The position numbers and the translations under genes are program-made. From the IMG/VR virus record IMGVR_UViG_3300010400_000391, positions 1 through 27,285 of that record: DNA of 27,285 nucleotides. One strand, written 5' to 3'. Shown in pieces: positions 6,221 to 12,871 of this stretch. Within the stretch, counting starts at the first letter, position 1. Each line of letters starts with the position of its first letter. The stretch is from a virus. Below the pieces are notes generated by a model. It made no database searches. It was not told the origin of the DNA and worked only from the letters and a program-made list of their open reading frames with translations.

Positions 6221-7057
6221 ATGCCTTATGACGTCGTCTGGTATGAGTCCGATGAATTGTTCAAGTATTTGAGCGAAGCTCAAGAAGGCGTGTTTCACCG
6301 CCTAGCCAGGCACGCATGGCTGCACGGTTCGATCCCATCGTCGCCGGCGGCGCTGGCTGTAATCGCCAGGATCCCAGTCGATCGGTTTATGGAGTTGTGG
6401 GAATACCCGCTTTTGGAGATGTGGTCCGAGAGAAAATCACGCAGATCTAAAGGTGAAAAAAATAGCGATGAAGTTCAATGCACTACCTATGCACGACTGG
6501 TGAACAAGAAAATTGAATCGGAGCGAAAATTCGTTGAAAACTCCAGCGATAAGCAAAGCGATAGAGCGAAAAGTGGGTGGAAGAAGCGGAAGGCAAAGAA
6601 GTTAGATATAAATGCCACGGCATTGCCGGATCAAAACCACGGCTCATCCGCCGCAATGCCTTCCCTATCCCCATCCCCGTCCCCTCCCTATCCCCATTCC
6701 CAAAGGGAGTATCTCGTTCGTTCGAATCTTCCCAATCCGAAACAGGAAGCGGAGCTAGGGCGGACGAACGAACGGAATTCTTCAGGCGACTTCCAGCGTT
6801 TCTGGGGGCCGGTGGAGAAACGGATCCGCGCCGGCATGGTGTCGGAGCAATTCGAGCGAAAGTATTCCGGTATCCAGATCCTCAACATGACGGCGACCGA
6901 AATCTCGCTCGTGGTCCAACAGGAGCTGATTGACGATTCACGCGGCGCTGAGTCCGCGGCGTTGCGGCTCGAACATTTGGCCGGTGAGGACTTCTGCCGC
7001 GGCCGCAGCATCCGGGTCATATCAATCCGGGAATTCCTCAAGGAGTCTCTGGCATGA
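6221..7057 (+). CDS. DUF1376-like replication protein
   Basis: The domain opens at MPYDVVWYESDELFKYLSEA and continues GVFHRLARHAWLHGSIPSS, which matches the pattern of DUF1376 proteins (DNA-replication-linked, winged-helix-like). I place the start at the ATG at 6221 because the domain begins there and the upstream hairpin would otherwise be coding; GTG 6203 (GAGG 11 nt upstream) and ATG 6098 are in-frame alternatives. From 6221 it is 278 residues: N-terminal domain to about residue 75, a long Lys/Ser-rich linker with a PSLSPSPSPP stretch, and a C-terminal part with FWGPVEKRIR. Linker DNA is more AT-rich than its surroundings. Likely role: origin recognition or helicase loading. Its stop overlaps the next ATG. 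Confidence 0.72.
   Translation: MPYDVVWYESDELFKYLSEAQEGVFHRLARHAWLHGSIPSSPAALAVIARIPVDRFMELWEYPLLEMWSERKSRRSKGEKNSDEVQCTTYARLVNKKIESERKFVENSSDKQSDRAKSGWKKRKAKKLDINATALPDQNHGSSAAMPSLSPSPSPPYPHSQREYLVRSNLPNPKQEAELGRTNERNSSGDFQRFWGPVEKRIRAGMVSEQFERKYSGIQILNMTATEISLVVQQELIDDSRGAESAALRLEHLAGEDFCRGRSIRVISIREFLKESLA
6464..6571 (+). repeat. Five AGCGAWR motifs: possible intragenic origin
   Basis: Within the replication gene linker, AGCGATG (6464), AGCGAAA (6522), AGCGATA (6545), AGCGATA (6557) and AGCGAAA (6565) occur in 108 bp of locally AT-rich sequence, followed by a pyrimidine-rich tract at about 6660-6705. Iterons plus an AT-rich run inside the initiator gene is how lambda ori sits in gene O. 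The motif is short and the reading is tentative. Confidence 0.3.
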
Positions 7058-7230
7058 GCACTGGCACCGCCAAAGCCCCGGAATATACCTGCCCAGAGTG
7101 CAACAAGATCCGGCCGGCGCGTGATTTCGTTGTTTTCGAACTCGGTCACGTCGCAACCGAAAGGCGCTATTTGAATTGCGCTGGGTGCCGCGAGAAGTCC
7201 GCTGCGCGTAAGCGGAGGGCCGGAAAATGA
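7054..7230 (+). CDS. Small zinc-ribbon protein, 58 aa
   Basis: A 58-codon gene starting with an ATG that overlaps the replication gene stop (ATGA) and ending with an ATGA overlap with the next gene. The product has two CxxC knuckles, TCPECN near residue 13 and NCAGCRE near residue 45, and a basic RKRRAGK tail: a classic small zinc-ribbon. Such proteins often bind nucleic acid or modulate host polymerase, but the target cannot be told from sequence. Coupled overlaps at both ends argue strongly that it is real despite its length. Confidence 0.75.
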   Translation: MSTGTAKAPEYTCPECNKIRPARDFVVFELGHVATERRYLNCAGCREKSAARKRRAGK

Positions 7231-7619
7231 GCGGAAACTGGAAACGTCCAGAGCGTCCGACCGGGATCGTTCGAACCCTGCCGAGCCTCTACGCCGAGAA
7301 GGAGCTCATCGGCGCGAAAAGATACCAGCAGTCGATCAAGCTGCTGGCCGCCGGAAGGATCGCGGCAATTTACATTGCGCTCCAGTCGATACCGAAGCAC
7401 GACGTTCTGCATGTTTACCTCATCGTCGACGGCCTCGTGGACGTTCGCCTGAACATAGCCGGTTACGAACCGGGCGACTCCCGGGAGTGTTGGGACGAAA
7501 CGATTCGCAAGCCGAAGTTCTGGGCGGTGTGCACGGGCCCCGTCAGTTTTCCGCCTGAGACTTTCGCCCGCAAAGGGTTTCAGGGATTTCGCTATACGAG
7601 CACGGAGGAACTCTGGTGA
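7227..7619 (+). CDS. Hypothetical protein, 130 aa
   Basis: A 130-residue alpha/beta protein coupled by ATGA to the zinc-ribbon gene. Features: basic N-terminus (GNWKRPERP), a helical stretch with KRYQQSIKLLAAGRIAAIYI, two hydrophobic strands around VLHVYLIVDGLVDVRLNIAGY, and an aromatic C-terminus. No catalytic pattern or family is recognised. Position between the replication protein and RusA suggests a role in phage DNA metabolism. Confidence 0.65.
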   Translation: MSGNWKRPERPTGIVRTLPSLYAEKELIGAKRYQQSIKLLAAGRIAAIYIALQSIPKHDVLHVYLIVDGLVDVRLNIAGYEPGDSRECWDETIRKPKFWAVCTGPVSFPPETFARKGFQGFRYTSTEELW

Positions 7620-7661
7620 GCATCCTCGGCAACGATCCTTCGCTAAGGCGAACCCCCCTCA

Positions 7662-8057
7662 ATGAGAATTGAATTCGAAGTACCTGGTACGCCGAGACCG
7701 CAGGACCGGCCGCGGCACATTCCTGGGCAAAAGATCCCTTTCTCCACTCGCCGAAGCAAGAATGCGCAGTATTTGGTCGGGATGATTGCGCGCAGCGCGT
7801 ATCGCGGATTGCCGCTTGAAGGCCCTGTATGGCTTGGAGTGAAAGTAATGCGGGCGCGGCCGAAGAGGCCGAAATGCGAATACCCAACCGGGAAGTCAGA
7901 CCTGTCGAACTATATCAAGCTGGTGGAAGATGGTCTGAATGGGATCATTTGGCGGGATGATGCCCAGGTCGTCGGCTATCTCGAAGGGACGGGAAAGTAC
8001 TGGACCGACGGGACGGAAATGCTCGTGGTGTGGATCGACGATGGCAAGGATATGTAG
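7662..8057 (+). CDS. rusA: RusA-family Holliday junction resolvase
   Basis: A 131-residue protein of the RusA family, dimeric endonucleases that cut four-way junctions during phage recombination and before packaging. It begins with the strand [14 protein letters not shown] and contains the signature [18 protein letters not shown] followed by IIWRDDAQV (residues 77-103). Conserved acids D80, D90 and D99/D100 and Lys86 align with the active site; the usual second Asp of DxDN is Ser82 here. Length is normal for the family. It lies ahead of packaging genes, a common place for RusA. Confidence 0.9.
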   Translation: MRIEFEVPGTPRPQDRPRHIPGQKIPFSTRRSKNAQYLVGMIARSAYRGLPLEGPVWLGVKVMRARPKRPKCEYPTGKSDLSNYIKLVEDGLNGIIWRDDAQVVGYLEGTGKYWTDGTEMLVVWIDDGKDM

Positions 8058-8078
8058 TTCCCAAAAGAAAGGCGCGAA

Positions 8079-8354
8079 GTGAAGACCCGATGTCCACGCT
8101 GCAATCGGTGCCGCGCTGCAGATCGCTGTTCAGGCTGCGGCTACAACCCGGAAAACATAAGTCGGTTCGAGCAATGGGTGCGTATGCATGGCGTTCAGAA
8201 GCTTGCTAATAAGCTCAGTGTGAACCGCCAGGCGATTCAGAAATGGATTCGGCAGACGGCCGTGCCTGGCCGCACGCATGCGAGGCAGATCGTTAAGCTG
8301 TCCATTGCAGAGCCGCATGAGATCGGCCCTTTGACACTGGAGGATGTGCTGTGA
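8079..8354 (+). CDS. Zinc-ribbon + HTH DNA-binding protein
   Basis: A 91-residue protein from a GTG at 8079. Residues 5-20 carry five cysteines in CPRCNRC and CSGCGY, a compact zinc ribbon. Residues about 32-62 form a Cro/YdaS-type helix-turn-helix: VQKLANKLSVNRQAIQKWIR. The C-terminus (PLTLEDVL) is acidic. It is a plausible transcription regulator, perhaps of late genes, because it is coupled by GTGA to the next gene at the edge of the late region. No cognate operator was recognised. The combination of ribbon and HTH in one small protein is neat but not unique. Confidence 0.78.
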   Translation: MKTRCPRCNRCRAADRCSGCGYNPENISRFEQWVRMHGVQKLANKLSVNRQAIQKWIRQTAVPGRTHARQIVKLSIAEPHEIGPLTLEDVL

Positions 8355-8992
8355 AAATCGGTGTCAAGATTGACAATTCCGCGCTGACCGCAAAGGGCAA
8401 CCGGGTTGCGAAGCGATTAGGTTATGCCGCCGCTCAGGCTCTCAACGATACGGTGCTCGATATCCAACTGGCGGAGCGTGCCAACCTTGATCGCAAATTC
8501 ATGGTGCGGAAACACGCGTTCTTTTACCGCCTGGTGAAGGTGAAGTTCGCGAGCGTGAAGAAAGACGTGGCGTTCGCCGAGGTCTACATCGACAACTCAA
8601 AGCCGCGCGTTCTGCTTTCCGGATTCGAGAGGGGCGGGGCGAAAGAACCGTTTAAGGGCAAGAATGTCGCCGTGCCCATAACCGGATCGCCCGCGCGCCC
8701 GACATTCAGGCAGTCCGTTGCGCTAGGGCTGACGTTTCAGAAGATCAAGCTCCGGATGTACCGCACGAAGGCAGGGAAGCGGCAGTGGAAGGGCAAGCAA
8801 CGCACGTTTCTCATCCCCGACTTGGGTGTGTTCCAGCGTACAGGCGCAAAGACTCAGGTCAGTACGGTAAAGCTGCTCTATCGATTGAAGCCGAGGCCGT
8901 TGCTTAAGGCTGTCCTGGAGTTCGTCAAGGTGGCAGAGAAGGAGTTTAGGGAACGTTGGCAGAAGAATTTCTTGAGGAGGTTTGGGAATTGA
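8351..8992 (+). CDS. GpZ-like minor tail / virion-assembly protein (tentative)
   Basis: A 213-residue, very basic protein starting at the GTG that overlaps the previous stop. The N-terminal AAAQALNDTVLDIQLAERAN helix, the middle FKGKNVAVPITG and the C-terminal VKLLYRLKPRPLLKAVLEF ending ERWQKNFLRRFG resemble lambda gpZ / HK97 gp10-like head-tail proteins, in which a helix, a beta core and a C-terminal 'F...A......R......F' helix recur. Its place upstream of the terminase, far from other tail genes, is unusual, so the call is tentative; a DNA-binding role is the alternative. Confidence 0.55.
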   Translation: MKIGVKIDNSALTAKGNRVAKRLGYAAAQALNDTVLDIQLAERANLDRKFMVRKHAFFYRLVKVKFASVKKDVAFAEVYIDNSKPRVLLSGFERGGAKEPFKGKNVAVPITGSPARPTFRQSVALGLTFQKIKLRMYRTKAGKRQWKGKQRTFLIPDLGVFQRTGAKTQVSTVKLLYRLKPRPLLKAVLEFVKVAEKEFRERWQKNFLRRFGN

Positions 8993-9213
8993 AGCAAATG
9001 GAAAGGGAAATCGTCGCCAAGGAAATTGCTGACGCAGGCTACCGCCTGAGATTCTCCATCGGCAAACCATTTAGGGATTCCGATAGTCTCCTCTCGGTGG
9101 GCTTGGAACGGAACGAGGGCGCGCATCGCTGGTGGCAATGCTATTTCGTCGCGTGTGTGTTCGGGTGGAAGTTTCAGGCGGGCTGGCTTTATGACTACGA
9201 GGGGCCAGTGTAA
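8989..9213 (+). CDS. Small hypothetical protein, 74 aa
   Basis: The start chosen is the TTG at 8989, which overlaps the previous TGA (TTGA) and has GAGGAGG exactly 8 nt upstream, the best ribosome-binding site nearby; the in-frame TTG 8956 and ATG 8998 fit less well. The 74-residue product has a charged helical N-terminus and an aromatic-rich C-terminus (RWWQCYFVACVFGWKFQAGW) that could be beta or membrane-associated. Unknown function. Its TAA shares a base with the ATG of the glycosyltransferase (TAATG), so the two are coupled. Confidence 0.6.
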   Translation: MKQMEREIVAKEIADAGYRLRFSIGKPFRDSDSLLSVGLERNEGAHRWWQCYFVACVFGWKFQAGWLYDYEGPV

Positions 9214-9923
9214 TGATCTCCATCGTCTGCTGGAAGTGGGGCGAGAAGTACACCGCCGATCAGGTCAACGTACTGGCGAGGGCCATTGGGCGGTTCTACG
9301 AAGAACCACATGAGTTTGTATGTGTGACCAGCGAACCTGAAGGCCTCGACGCCGCAATTAGGATCGTAGCGCCCCCAGTACTGCCTCATCACGAGCAGCT
9401 CGGCAGCCCGCATGGTGATCGCTTCCCAGCGTGCTACCGCAGGTTGTGGAATTTTTCGCGTGAGGCTGGCGAGGCGTTCGGGCCGCGCTTCTTCGCGATC
9501 GACATCGATACGGTGATCACTGGGGATCTGAGGCCGATCTTCAACCGGTCGGAGGAGTTCATGATCTGGGGAGATCCGGGGCACACCTGGGCAAAGTATG
9601 GAGGGGGAGCGTACCTCATGAAAGCAGGCTGCCGTGATTTTGTTTGGACGATGTTCCGGCCCGGTAGTTCGCCAGCGCTGGCGCTCGCCGAAGGGTACAA
9701 CGGCAGTGACCAGGCATGGATCTCATACTGCCTATACCCGCGCGAGGCGACATACACGCGTGAACACGGAATGTACACGTCGGCAAAATGGGCAAAGCTT
9801 CCACGCGGGCCCGAGGCGCAGCTTCCTGTGGAAGTTCGGATGGTGCATTTCAGCGGAAAGCTGAAGCCGTGGTCGTTTCGAGCCCAGAAACGCTATCCAT
9901 GGATCAACGAATACTACCGTTGA
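9213..9923 (+). CDS. GT-A glycosyltransferase (GT8/glycogenin-like)
   Basis: A 236-residue protein with the features of a GT-A, metal-dependent nucleotide-sugar transferase. The N-terminus MISIVCWKWG is the first Rossmann strand, FAIDIDTVI (about residues 94-102) holds the DxD motif, GGAYLMKAG and GSDQAWISY are the acceptor-side motifs, and HFSGKLKPW near the C-terminus is the HxxGxxKPW element of family GT8. It would transfer a sugar to a phage or host target in the cytoplasm; the acceptor is unknown. All signature residues look intact. It sits just before the packaging genes. Confidence 0.85.
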   Translation: MISIVCWKWGEKYTADQVNVLARAIGRFYEEPHEFVCVTSEPEGLDAAIRIVAPPVLPHHEQLGSPHGDRFPACYRRLWNFSREAGEAFGPRFFAIDIDTVITGDLRPIFNRSEEFMIWGDPGHTWAKYGGGAYLMKAGCRDFVWTMFRPGSSPALALAEGYNGSDQAWISYCLYPREATYTREHGMYTSAKWAKLPRGPEAQLPVEVRMVHFSGKLKPWSFRAQKRYPWINEYYR

Positions 9924-10117
9924 CAATTTATGTCAGGTGCCAGATTTTTGACGATGCTTGGGTCCTTCCAGAGAAGATGCCACGCGGAGGACGGCAGCCG
10001 CGAGGGAGGTCTGAACTCATGACTTCCCTGGGGTCATTTCCGTTTCGCTTTCACGATGGAAGATTTCGAAGCACTGGCGGCTGTGACCCGTAAAGTGAAA
10101 TTGGCCTTAACGAATGC
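9924..10117 (+). other. 194-bp gap before the terminase genes
   Basis: No convincing gene. A 38-codon frame from ATG 9977 to 10093 (starts MPRGGRQPRGR) and a 27-codon frame at 10056-10139 are open but lack ribosome-binding sites. A weak inverted repeat lies at 10019-10037 (ATGAC...GTCAT). This is where lambda-like phages carry cos, so it may hold the packaging site or a late promoter, but I could not identify either. Confidence 0.35.
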
Positions 10118-10753
10118 ATGCCAGAGCGGAAGCACGTAGCAACAACCGCCGAGATCGGCGCGGCGCTCGGCATTACGACACGGCGCGTGCAGCAGCTCGT
10201 CGACGAGGGAATGCCGCGGCTCGATCGGGGAAAGTACGATTTGCTGGAGTGTCTCAGCTTTTGGTTCCTGAAGGCTGCGGAAGAACGGGACAAGGCCAGG
10301 GAAGAGCAGGGCTCCGGTCTCGATGCGGAGCGCGAACGGTTGACGCGGGCCCAGGCCGATCTTGCGCAACTCGAGCTATCGGAGAAGCGCGGGGAGATGA
10401 TTCCCCTCGATATGCACAAGACGTTCGTGTCGACGCGGATCCGCGCGGCGCGGGTTCGTATCCTCTCCCTGCCGGACAACCTTGCCGGCGCCCTCGAGAA
10501 CGAGTCGAAGCAGGCGATCAAACTAAAGCTCACGGCCTGGTCGATCAGCACACTCACCGCGCTATCGCAGGAGCATCCGAATGCTGGTAGCGGAGGTGGA
10601 GGGTCCCCAGATCGAAACGATCGCGCTGCTGAAACTCCAGAAAACGGAACTGGAGTTGGACGCGATGTGGGCGCCGCCTCCGCAAATCAGCGTAAGCGAG
10701 TGGGCCGAAAGAAACCGGTTCCTGCCGCAAGGAACAAGCGCTCGTCCCGGTAA
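10118..10753 (+). CDS. terS: Terminase small subunit (Nu1-like)
   Basis: A 211-residue DNA-recognition subunit of the packaging motor. The N-terminal winged HTH reads TTAEIGAALGITTRRVQQLV, followed by ECLSFWFLKAAEERDK and a long helix rich in ERLTRAQADLAQLELSEKRGE, all characteristic of lambda Nu1 family proteins that bind cos or pac sites. The C-terminal tail is disordered and very basic (GRKKPVPAARNKRSSR) and is encoded on DNA that also codes the TerL N-terminus in another frame. Nu1 itself is 181 residues, so the length fits. No strong SD is seen before the ATG. Confidence 0.85.
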   Translation: MPERKHVATTAEIGAALGITTRRVQQLVDEGMPRLDRGKYDLLECLSFWFLKAAEERDKAREEQGSGLDAERERLTRAQADLAQLELSEKRGEMIPLDMHKTFVSTRIRAARVRILSLPDNLAGALENESKQAIKLKLTAWSISTLTALSQEHPNAGSGGGGSPDRNDRAAETPENGTGVGRDVGAASANQRKRVGRKKPVPAARNKRSSR

Positions 10754-12554
10754 CTTCATCCCTGAGCCTTTCCAGATCGAGCCTATGAATGCCGTCCTCG
10801 ATCCCGATGTGCAGCGGGTCGTTTGGATGAAGTCGACACAGTTTGGATATTCCGACGCGATCCTAAACAACATCATCGGGTATTTCATCGACGTGCGGCC
10901 GCGGCCGATGCTGCTCGTCCTTCCCGTGGACGACGACGCGAAGGGCTATAGCAAGAAAAAGCTGGAACCGATGTTCAACCATTCTGGCGACCTGAGAAAC
11001 AAAATCAGGAAAGCGAGCCGCGCGCGCCGGCATGGGGAAACACTAAAGTTGAAGGAATTCGACGGCGGCTTTCTCCGCCTCACGGGCGCAAACTCCGGAT
11101 CGGGACTGCGATCTGATCCCATTCCCGTCCTCCTACTTGATGAGGTCGATGCCTATCCCGACGACGTGGATGGTGAAGGCGACCCAGTCGACATCGCGGA
11201 CCGCCGGACGGACACCTATGATGACGCGATCCGCGTCCTGGGCTCGACGCCGGCGAAGCCGAAGGGCATGAGCCGGATCGAGGCGGAATGGTTAGCCAGC
11301 GATCAACGGCGGTATCACGTGCCGTGCCCATTCTGCGGGTTCAAGCAGGCGCTGTACTGGTGTCGGTTGGTTCCTGGCAAGACACCCGCGGATCCGATGG
11401 TGGAAGAGTACGGTCTCGAATTCGAACGCGATGATTCCGGCCTGTTGATTCCAGGCAGCGCGCGGTACCGGTGCGCGAAATGCAAGCGGCTGATCGAGGA
11501 AAAGCACAAGGCCAAGATGCTGGCTGCCGGCGGGTGGGTGCCGAAGTTTCCAGAAAGAAGAGCCATTCGGGGGTATCACATCAGCGCGCTCTATTCGCCC
11601 TGGAAGCTCATCTGGAACCAGCTCGCCGAGGAGTGGCTCAAGGCGCAAAACAATCCCGAGAAGCTGAAGGCGTTCTTCAATCTGCGATTGGGTGAAACAT
11701 ATGAACAGGTCGCTGGAAGCGTCGAATCGGAAAATCTGGAAGCGCGGCGTGAGAAGTACTCCCATGAAGTTCCGGCCGGTGTCGCGGTGCTGGTCGCGTC
11801 CGCCGACGTTCAACACAACCGCATTGAGGTTCAGATCACAGGATTCGGCGCCGGCGAGGAGCAGTGGCTGATCCAGCACGCGACATTCTTCGGGGATCCA
11901 TCCGCCCCGGTTGATCCGGAAACGGGCATTGATGTCTGGAAGGCGGTCGATGACTTTCTGTTGCAGCCCTGGCAGCATGCGCGCGGGTTTCAGCTGAAGC
12001 CGGCGATTGCGGTGATCGACTCCAGCGATCAATCGGCCGCCGTCTATTCATTCGTCGGACCGCGTCAGGGGCGGCGTGTGTTTGCGCTCAAGGGCGTGGA
12101 CAATTTTCAGGAGCCAGGCCTCGTCAAGAAAAGTCAGGCGAAGAAGGGCCATATCTGGCTGTGGATCGTGAAAACGTTTGCAGCGAAGGAGCGCATCTTC
12201 GCCCGCCTGAAGATTCGGCCGCGCAATCCTGGTGATCCGGTGGCGGGCTTGAATCATTTTCCAAGCTCGATCGAGCCGGAATATTTCCGTCAGCTCACTG
12301 GCGAGCGGTTGATTACGGTGCGTGACAAGCGGACGCGCGCCAAAAGGTACGAGTGGAGGAAGATCCATCACAGCAACGAGGCCCTTGATCTCACCGTATA
12401 TGCTCACGCGGGCTTGGAGATTCTGACCAAGCACATTGACTTTGCGACGTATGGTGATCTGGACGCCCTTGCGGCGAAGATCGCCGCGGGTTACACGCCC
12501 GATCGATTCACGCCAATCCAAGGCTGGAAGGTGCTGGATCAAGGGGTGTCCTGA
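10581..12554 (+). CDS. terL: Terminase large subunit (GpA family)
   Basis: A 657-residue packaging ATPase/nuclease. VSEWAERNRFL (about residue 38) starts the family block. The deviant Walker A is MKSTQFGYSD (83-92), like lambda gpA KSARVGYSK, and the Walker B is LLLDEVD (184-190). A zinc knuckle is formed by CPFCG and RCAKCKR. The C-terminal RNase H-like nuclease shows ASADVQHNRIEV, AVIDSSDQ and EALDLTVYA with the acidic residues in place. ATG 10581 overlaps terS by 173 bases; the in-frame ATG at 10665 would still overlap by 89. The later start is possible because only 8 residues would then precede the first conserved block. Confidence 0.94.
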   Translation: MLVAEVEGPQIETIALLKLQKTELELDAMWAPPPQISVSEWAERNRFLPQGTSARPGNFIPEPFQIEPMNAVLDPDVQRVVWMKSTQFGYSDAILNNIIGYFIDVRPRPMLLVLPVDDDAKGYSKKKLEPMFNHSGDLRNKIRKASRARRHGETLKLKEFDGGFLRLTGANSGSGLRSDPIPVLLLDEVDAYPDDVDGEGDPVDIADRRTDTYDDAIRVLGSTPAKPKGMSRIEAEWLASDQRRYHVPCPFCGFKQALYWCRLVPGKTPADPMVEEYGLEFERDDSGLLIPGSARYRCAKCKRLIEEKHKAKMLAAGGWVPKFPERRAIRGYHISALYSPWKLIWNQLAEEWLKAQNNPEKLKAFFNLRLGETYEQVAGSVESENLEARREKYSHEVPAGVAVLVASADVQHNRIEVQITGFGAGEEQWLIQHATFFGDPSAPVDPETGIDVWKAVDDFLLQPWQHARGFQLKPAIAVIDSSDQSAAVYSFVGPRQGRRVFALKGVDNFQEPGLVKKSQAKKGHIWLWIVKTFAAKERIFARLKIRPRNPGDPVAGLNHFPSSIEPEYFRQLTGERLITVRDKRTRAKRYEWRKIHHSNEALDLTVYAHAGLEILTKHIDFATYGDLDALAAKIAAGYTPDRFTPIQGWKVLDQGVS

Positions 12555-12576
12555 CGGCTCATAGAAAGAAGCATCC

Positions 12577-12612
12577 GCCAACCGCCAGTTGGCCGCCAAC
12601 GAACTGTTGGCG
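12577..12612 (+). promoter_or_regulatory. Back-to-back hairpins between terL and gpW
   Basis: Two perfect hairpins abut: GCCAAC-CGCCA-GTTGGC (12577-12593) and CGCCAAC-GAACT-GTTGGCG (12594-12612). Because both use the GCCAAC/GTTGGC pair, alternative cross-pairing is also possible. No U-tract follows. They fill much of the 95-bp gap, one of the longer gaps in the head operon, and could be an mRNA processing or stability element, an attenuator, or a protein-binding site. Confidence 0.6.
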
Positions 12613-12649
12613 TTCCCACCGTGAAAATTCTCCCGCATGATGCGCGTCA

Positions 12650-12871
12650 ATGGCGCGAACTGCTGCAGAGATCCAGTCCGATATTGCCGCTGCTGTGGGC
12701 ATGCGCACGAAGATTCTTTCCGGAGCGCAGTCGTACCAGGTCGCTGGACGCACGTTTCAATACCCAGCACTTGAAGTTGTCAACCAGACGATCACGGAAC
12801 TCCAGGCCGAATTGAGCAATGCCGGGACCGGGGGGATTCCGGTCTTCAGGGCGGTGATCGACCATGACTAA
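12650..12871 (+). CDS. GpW-like head-tail joining protein
   Basis: A 73-residue protein of the gpW type: helix AAEIQSDIAAAVGMRTKILSG, a short beta hairpin QSYQVAGRTFQYPAL, and a second helix NQTITELQAELSN. Lambda gpW (68 residues) has the same helix-hairpin-helix order and acts after DNA packaging, plugging the portal ring and allowing the connector to add. Its position between terL and the portal gene is the lambda order. It overlaps the portal start by 8 bases. No strong SD precedes the ATG. Confidence 0.8.
   Translation: MARTAAEIQSDIAAAVGMRTKILSGAQSYQVAGRTFQYPALEVVNQTITELQAELSNAGTGGIPVFRAVIDHD

Noticed and set aside
7616-7672. 18-codon frame starting with a GTGA overlap
   Set aside because: Very short, ends just inside the rusA start, no recognisable product; could only be a leader for coupling.
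9919-9950. Sigma70 promoter from TTGACA at 9919
   Set aside because: No acceptable -10 at 16-18 nt spacing; the hexamer overlaps the glycosyltransferase stop by chance.
9899-10093. A 64-codon frame continuing past the glycosyltransferase stop (or 38 codons from ATG 9977)
   Set aside because: No ribosome-binding site, arginine/glycine-rich shadow-like composition, and overlap with the glycosyltransferase end. The MPRGGRQP start recalls small terminase N-termini, but the real TerS is at 10118.
12621-12815. 64-codon frame (GTG) overlapping the gpW gene
   Set aside because: Different frame from gpW, basic low-quality composition, no SD; gpW explains the region.
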